Under the pieces are notes generated by a model. It saw nothing but the letters and a program-made list of their open reading frames with translations. It searched no databases and was not told the origin of the DNA. Made by a program: the position numbers and the translations under genes. A stretch of 64,000 nucleotides of DNA from Xanthomarina gelatinilytica (lineage in GTDB: Bacteria; Bacteroidota; Bacteroidia; Flavobacteriales; Flavobacteriaceae): positions 248,001-312,000 of the forward strand of contig NZ_ANLA01000004.1 of NCBI RefSeq assembly GCF_000348685.1. Direction: 5' to 3'. Shown piece by piece: positions 62,197 through 64,000 of this stretch (positions within the stretch are counted from its first letter, which is position 1; each line of letters starts with the position of its first letter).

Positions 62197-63105
62197 TTAA
62201 TCCTGTACTATAACCTCTTTGGGGTCTTCCTTTTTATATTCTGGTTGAATGGTAACATGATTGATGTTAAACTGGTCATGCAACACTCTTTCTATTTCCA
62301 ATAACAGCTCGTTGAAATCTCGAGTGCTAATGTTTTCCTCCAAATCTAAATGAGCTTCCAAGTGCAATTCATCATCACTTAAATTCCATATGTGAACATG
62401 ATGCAATTTTTTTACTTTTGGCAATTGGTTGACCACACGTACCACTTCTTTGATATTTATGTGATCTGGTGTAAAAAGCATCAACATCTTGGTGGATGTT
62501 TTAAGCAAATCGTATCCTACGTAAATTAAATATAAAGCAATTAAAAAGGTCAATAAACTATCCACCCAAAATATCTGGTAAAATTTCATGAGCAGTCCGC
62601 CAATTAACACAGCCACACTTGCCAACATATCTGTTAATAAGTGTAAATATGCCGAACGTATGTTGATATTGCTTTTGGATTCCTTTTTAAGCAGCAACAC
62701 ACTAAAACCATTTGCAAAAATAGCTATCAAAGCGAGCCAAATAACCAAATTGGATGCAATTTCCTGAGGTTCATGAAATCGTTTTACAGCTTCTATAATT
62801 AATAAAACAGCCACTACAACCAAAGTTGCAGCATTTACGAATGCTGCTAAAATTTCGGCTCGTTTATAACCAAAGGTCCTATTTATGGATGCTTTTTGTT
62901 TTGAGAGTTTAGAAGCAGCAAAACTTACTATTAATGATATGACATCGCTAAAATTATGAAGGGCATCACTTAACAAAGCCAAACTACCAGATGCAAGTCC
63001 TCCAATAATTTGAGCTGCAGTAATAAGCACATTAAGAAAGATGGAAATTAACAGGTTTCTATCTTTTACATCTTTATAACTGTGTGTATGATGCGTATGG
63101 CTCAT
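62197..63105 (-). CDS. Cation diffusion facilitator (zinc-type) transporter
   Basis: This 302-residue inner-membrane metal/proton antiporter has a His-rich N-terminus (MSHTHHTHSYK) and six predicted helices. The metal site comprises Asp47, His50 and Asp54 region (LSDALHNFSD) in helix II and His155/Asp159 (HLLTD) in helix V. The C-terminal cytoplasmic domain (about 205-302) contains HHVHIWNLSDDELHLEAHL. The two HxxxD motifs favour Zn2+ export (CzcD/ZitB-like). Its start directly adjoins the rpiB stop codon. Confidence 0.93.
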   Translation of the reverse strand: MSHTHHTHSYKDVKDRNLLISIFLNVLITAAQIIGGLASGSLALLSDALHNFSDVISLIVSFAASKLSKQKASINRTFGYKRAEILAAFVNAATLVVVAVLLIIEAVKRFHEPQEIASNLVIWLALIAIFANGFSVLLLKKESKSNINIRSAYLHLLTDMLASVAVLIGGLLMKFYQIFWVDSLLTFLIALYLIYVGYDLLKTSTKMLMLFTPDHINIKEVVRVVNQLPKVKKLHHVHIWNLSDDELHLEAHLDLEENISTRDFNELLLEIERVLHDQFNINHVTIQPEYKKEDPKEVIVQD

Positions 63106-63540
63106 TTAGCAGGAAACGGGAATTTTATCAACACGGTTTTTATGCCTACCACCTTCAAAAGCAGTGTCCAAAAACGTATCAACCATTTCAATGGCTTGTG
63201 GTAAAGCAGTATAACGAGCAGGTATACTCAAAATATTGGCATTATTGTGTTGTCTGGCAAGTGCCACAATTTCTTTGTTCCAACATAAAGCAGAACGTAC
63301 ACCTTGGTGTTTATTGGCTGTCATATTGGCGCCATTGCCACTACCACAAATAATAATGCCAAAATGGGCTTTGTTGCTTTCTACATCTTGTGCCACAGGA
63401 TGTACAAAATCTGGATAATCCACACTATCGTTAGAGTCTGTACCATAATTTGTTACTGTAAACCCTTTGGCTTCCAAATGCTTTAAAATAGCAAATTTAT
63501 ACTCTGTTCCAGCGTGATCGTTGCCTATTGAAATTTTCAT
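63106..63540 (-). CDS. rpiB: Ribose 5-phosphate isomerase B
   Basis: This enzyme interconverts ribose 5-phosphate and ribulose 5-phosphate in the pentose phosphate pathway. The 144-residue protein of the RpiB/LacAB fold has the start MKISIGNDHAGTEYK (Asp8, His9), the catalytic Cys65 in IIICGSGNGANMTANK, and GVRSALCWNKEIV and HNNANILSIPARY. It heads the run rpiB-CDF-lipoprotein-GNAT on the minus strand and diverges from whatever lies beyond the right edge. Confidence 0.95.
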   Translation of the reverse strand: MKISIGNDHAGTEYKFAILKHLEAKGFTVTNYGTDSNDSVDYPDFVHPVAQDVESNKAHFGIIICGSGNGANMTANKHQGVRSALCWNKEIVALARQHNNANILSIPARYTALPQAIEMVDTFLDTAFEGGRHKNRVDKIPVSC

Positions 63541-63631
63541 TTTTAAGTTGTGTTTTTATTTCTGTAAAGGTACAAAATGTAGTTTTATGACTTATTAATT
63601 TTATTAGCTTTAGTAAAGCAGCTTTTATTAA

Positions 63632-63880
63632 TGTTAATAGTTAGGCTAAACAAATCTCATAACCTGTTAATAACTGTTTATAATTATTTAAAACTAAAAC
63701 ATGGTTTATTCAAGAATTTTTTCAAACAAAAAAAGGGTTGACATCACCAAAATATAAGTCTATAATTTTTGGACAAGTTTTCAGCAATCATTTGTAGGTT
63801 ATAAACACAAATTTTTAAGAAATTTATGAGCCATTCCACCTAAAAAACACTTATTAACAACCCTTGTATTTTGTTAATAG
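63632..63880. other. Cluster of DnaA-box-like 9-mers in gene-free DNA (candidate origin region)
   Basis: The 460-base right-edge gap has no open reading frame of note. It holds four copies of TTATNAACA: TGTTAATAA at 63665-63673 and TGTTTATAA at 63675-63683 (both inverted), and TTATAAACA at 63799-63807 and TTATTAACA at 63851-63859. TGTTAATAG follows twice (63632-63640, 63872-63880), one base off the inverted form. The E. coli DnaA box is TTATNCACA, so each copy differs at one base. An AT-rich stretch lies between the two groups. Whether dnaA starts beyond the window is unknown. Confidence 0.35.
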
Positions 63881-64000
63881 AAAATAAAATACAACTAAAA
63901 ATGAAGCTCTTAAATATTAACTAATTGTTAATTATATTTTAATAGAACGTCAATAAGGTAATTTCAAAACAAAACTTAAAAAAGTTATACCTGTTATTAA

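Overview
The window reads as chromosomal DNA of a marine-type member of the Flavobacteriaceae (Bacteroidota). The evidence is the low GC content, a type IX secretion (T9SS) sorting domain, a PID-CTERM tail, a TamL/TamB pair, an outer-membrane receptor with a carboxypeptidase-like N-terminal domain, IPExxxVDY and DUF6150 family proteins, and a recurrent promoter element TAnnTTTG shortly upstream of start codons. I find no insertion sequence, prophage, CRISPR array or rRNA. Most of the window is compact housekeeping sequence, and the unusual material lies in the few longer intergenic gaps.

Layout. 1-6.5 kb: the end of a superoxide dismutase gene, a gap with two copies of a two-hairpin repeat, then purF, a PfkB-family kinase, rnhA and purN on the minus strand. 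Between the kinase and rnhA, on the other strand, lie a decayed T9SS-cargo gene and an intact T9SS-cargo gene bracketed by inverted repeats. 6.7-11 kb: acpP-fabF-rnc-IPExxxVDY-pyk. 11-22 kb: dinB, small enzymes and lipoproteins, an ALDH7-type dehydrogenase, an OmpA/HhH membrane pair, a lone ABC ATPase, a GreA/B-like protein, MtgA and an FAD oxidoreductase. 22-27.7 kb: pdxA-yceD-rpmF, then fabH-accB-accC, with ribE divergent from pdxA. 27.7-37.4 kb: a PID-CTERM protein, tamL-tamB, a frameshifted small basic ORF, a patatin, a YxNQA-repeat protein and one CAT-anticodon tRNA. 37.4-50.6 kb: mce, rbfA, a LolE-like permease, dusB, an M28 peptidase, a TolB-like lipoprotein, an outer-membrane barrel, lepA, an antiporter and DUF202. 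50.7-58.2 kb: an MBL hydrolase, S8 and M1 peptidases, then a GCS2-CBS fusion coupled to an aspartoacylase-family enzyme. 58.3-63.5 kb: rnpA, an S41 protease, a tandem OmpA protein, GNAT, a lipoprotein, a CDF transporter and rpiB. 63.5-64 kb: AT-rich, gene-free DNA with clustered 9-mers that resemble DnaA boxes.

Genes that plausibly work together: acpP/fabF with fabH/accB/accC (fatty acid synthesis); purN/purF (purines); tamL/tamB with patatin, MtgA, OmpA proteins, secreted peptidases and the LolE-like permease (cell envelope); rnc, rnpA, rbfA, dusB, rpmF, lepA (RNA and ribosome); the GCS2-CBS and aspartoacylase genes (an undefined peptide or amide pathway).

Best candidates for something undescribed: the inverted-repeat-bracketed T9SS cargo gene next to a decayed cargo gene; the GCS2-CBS/aspartoacylase pair; the origin-like 9-mer cluster at the right edge; the terminator-shaped hairpin inside the start of rnc; and the paired-hairpin repeat in the sod-purF gap. 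Function calls rest on motif recognition by eye, since no database search was possible.
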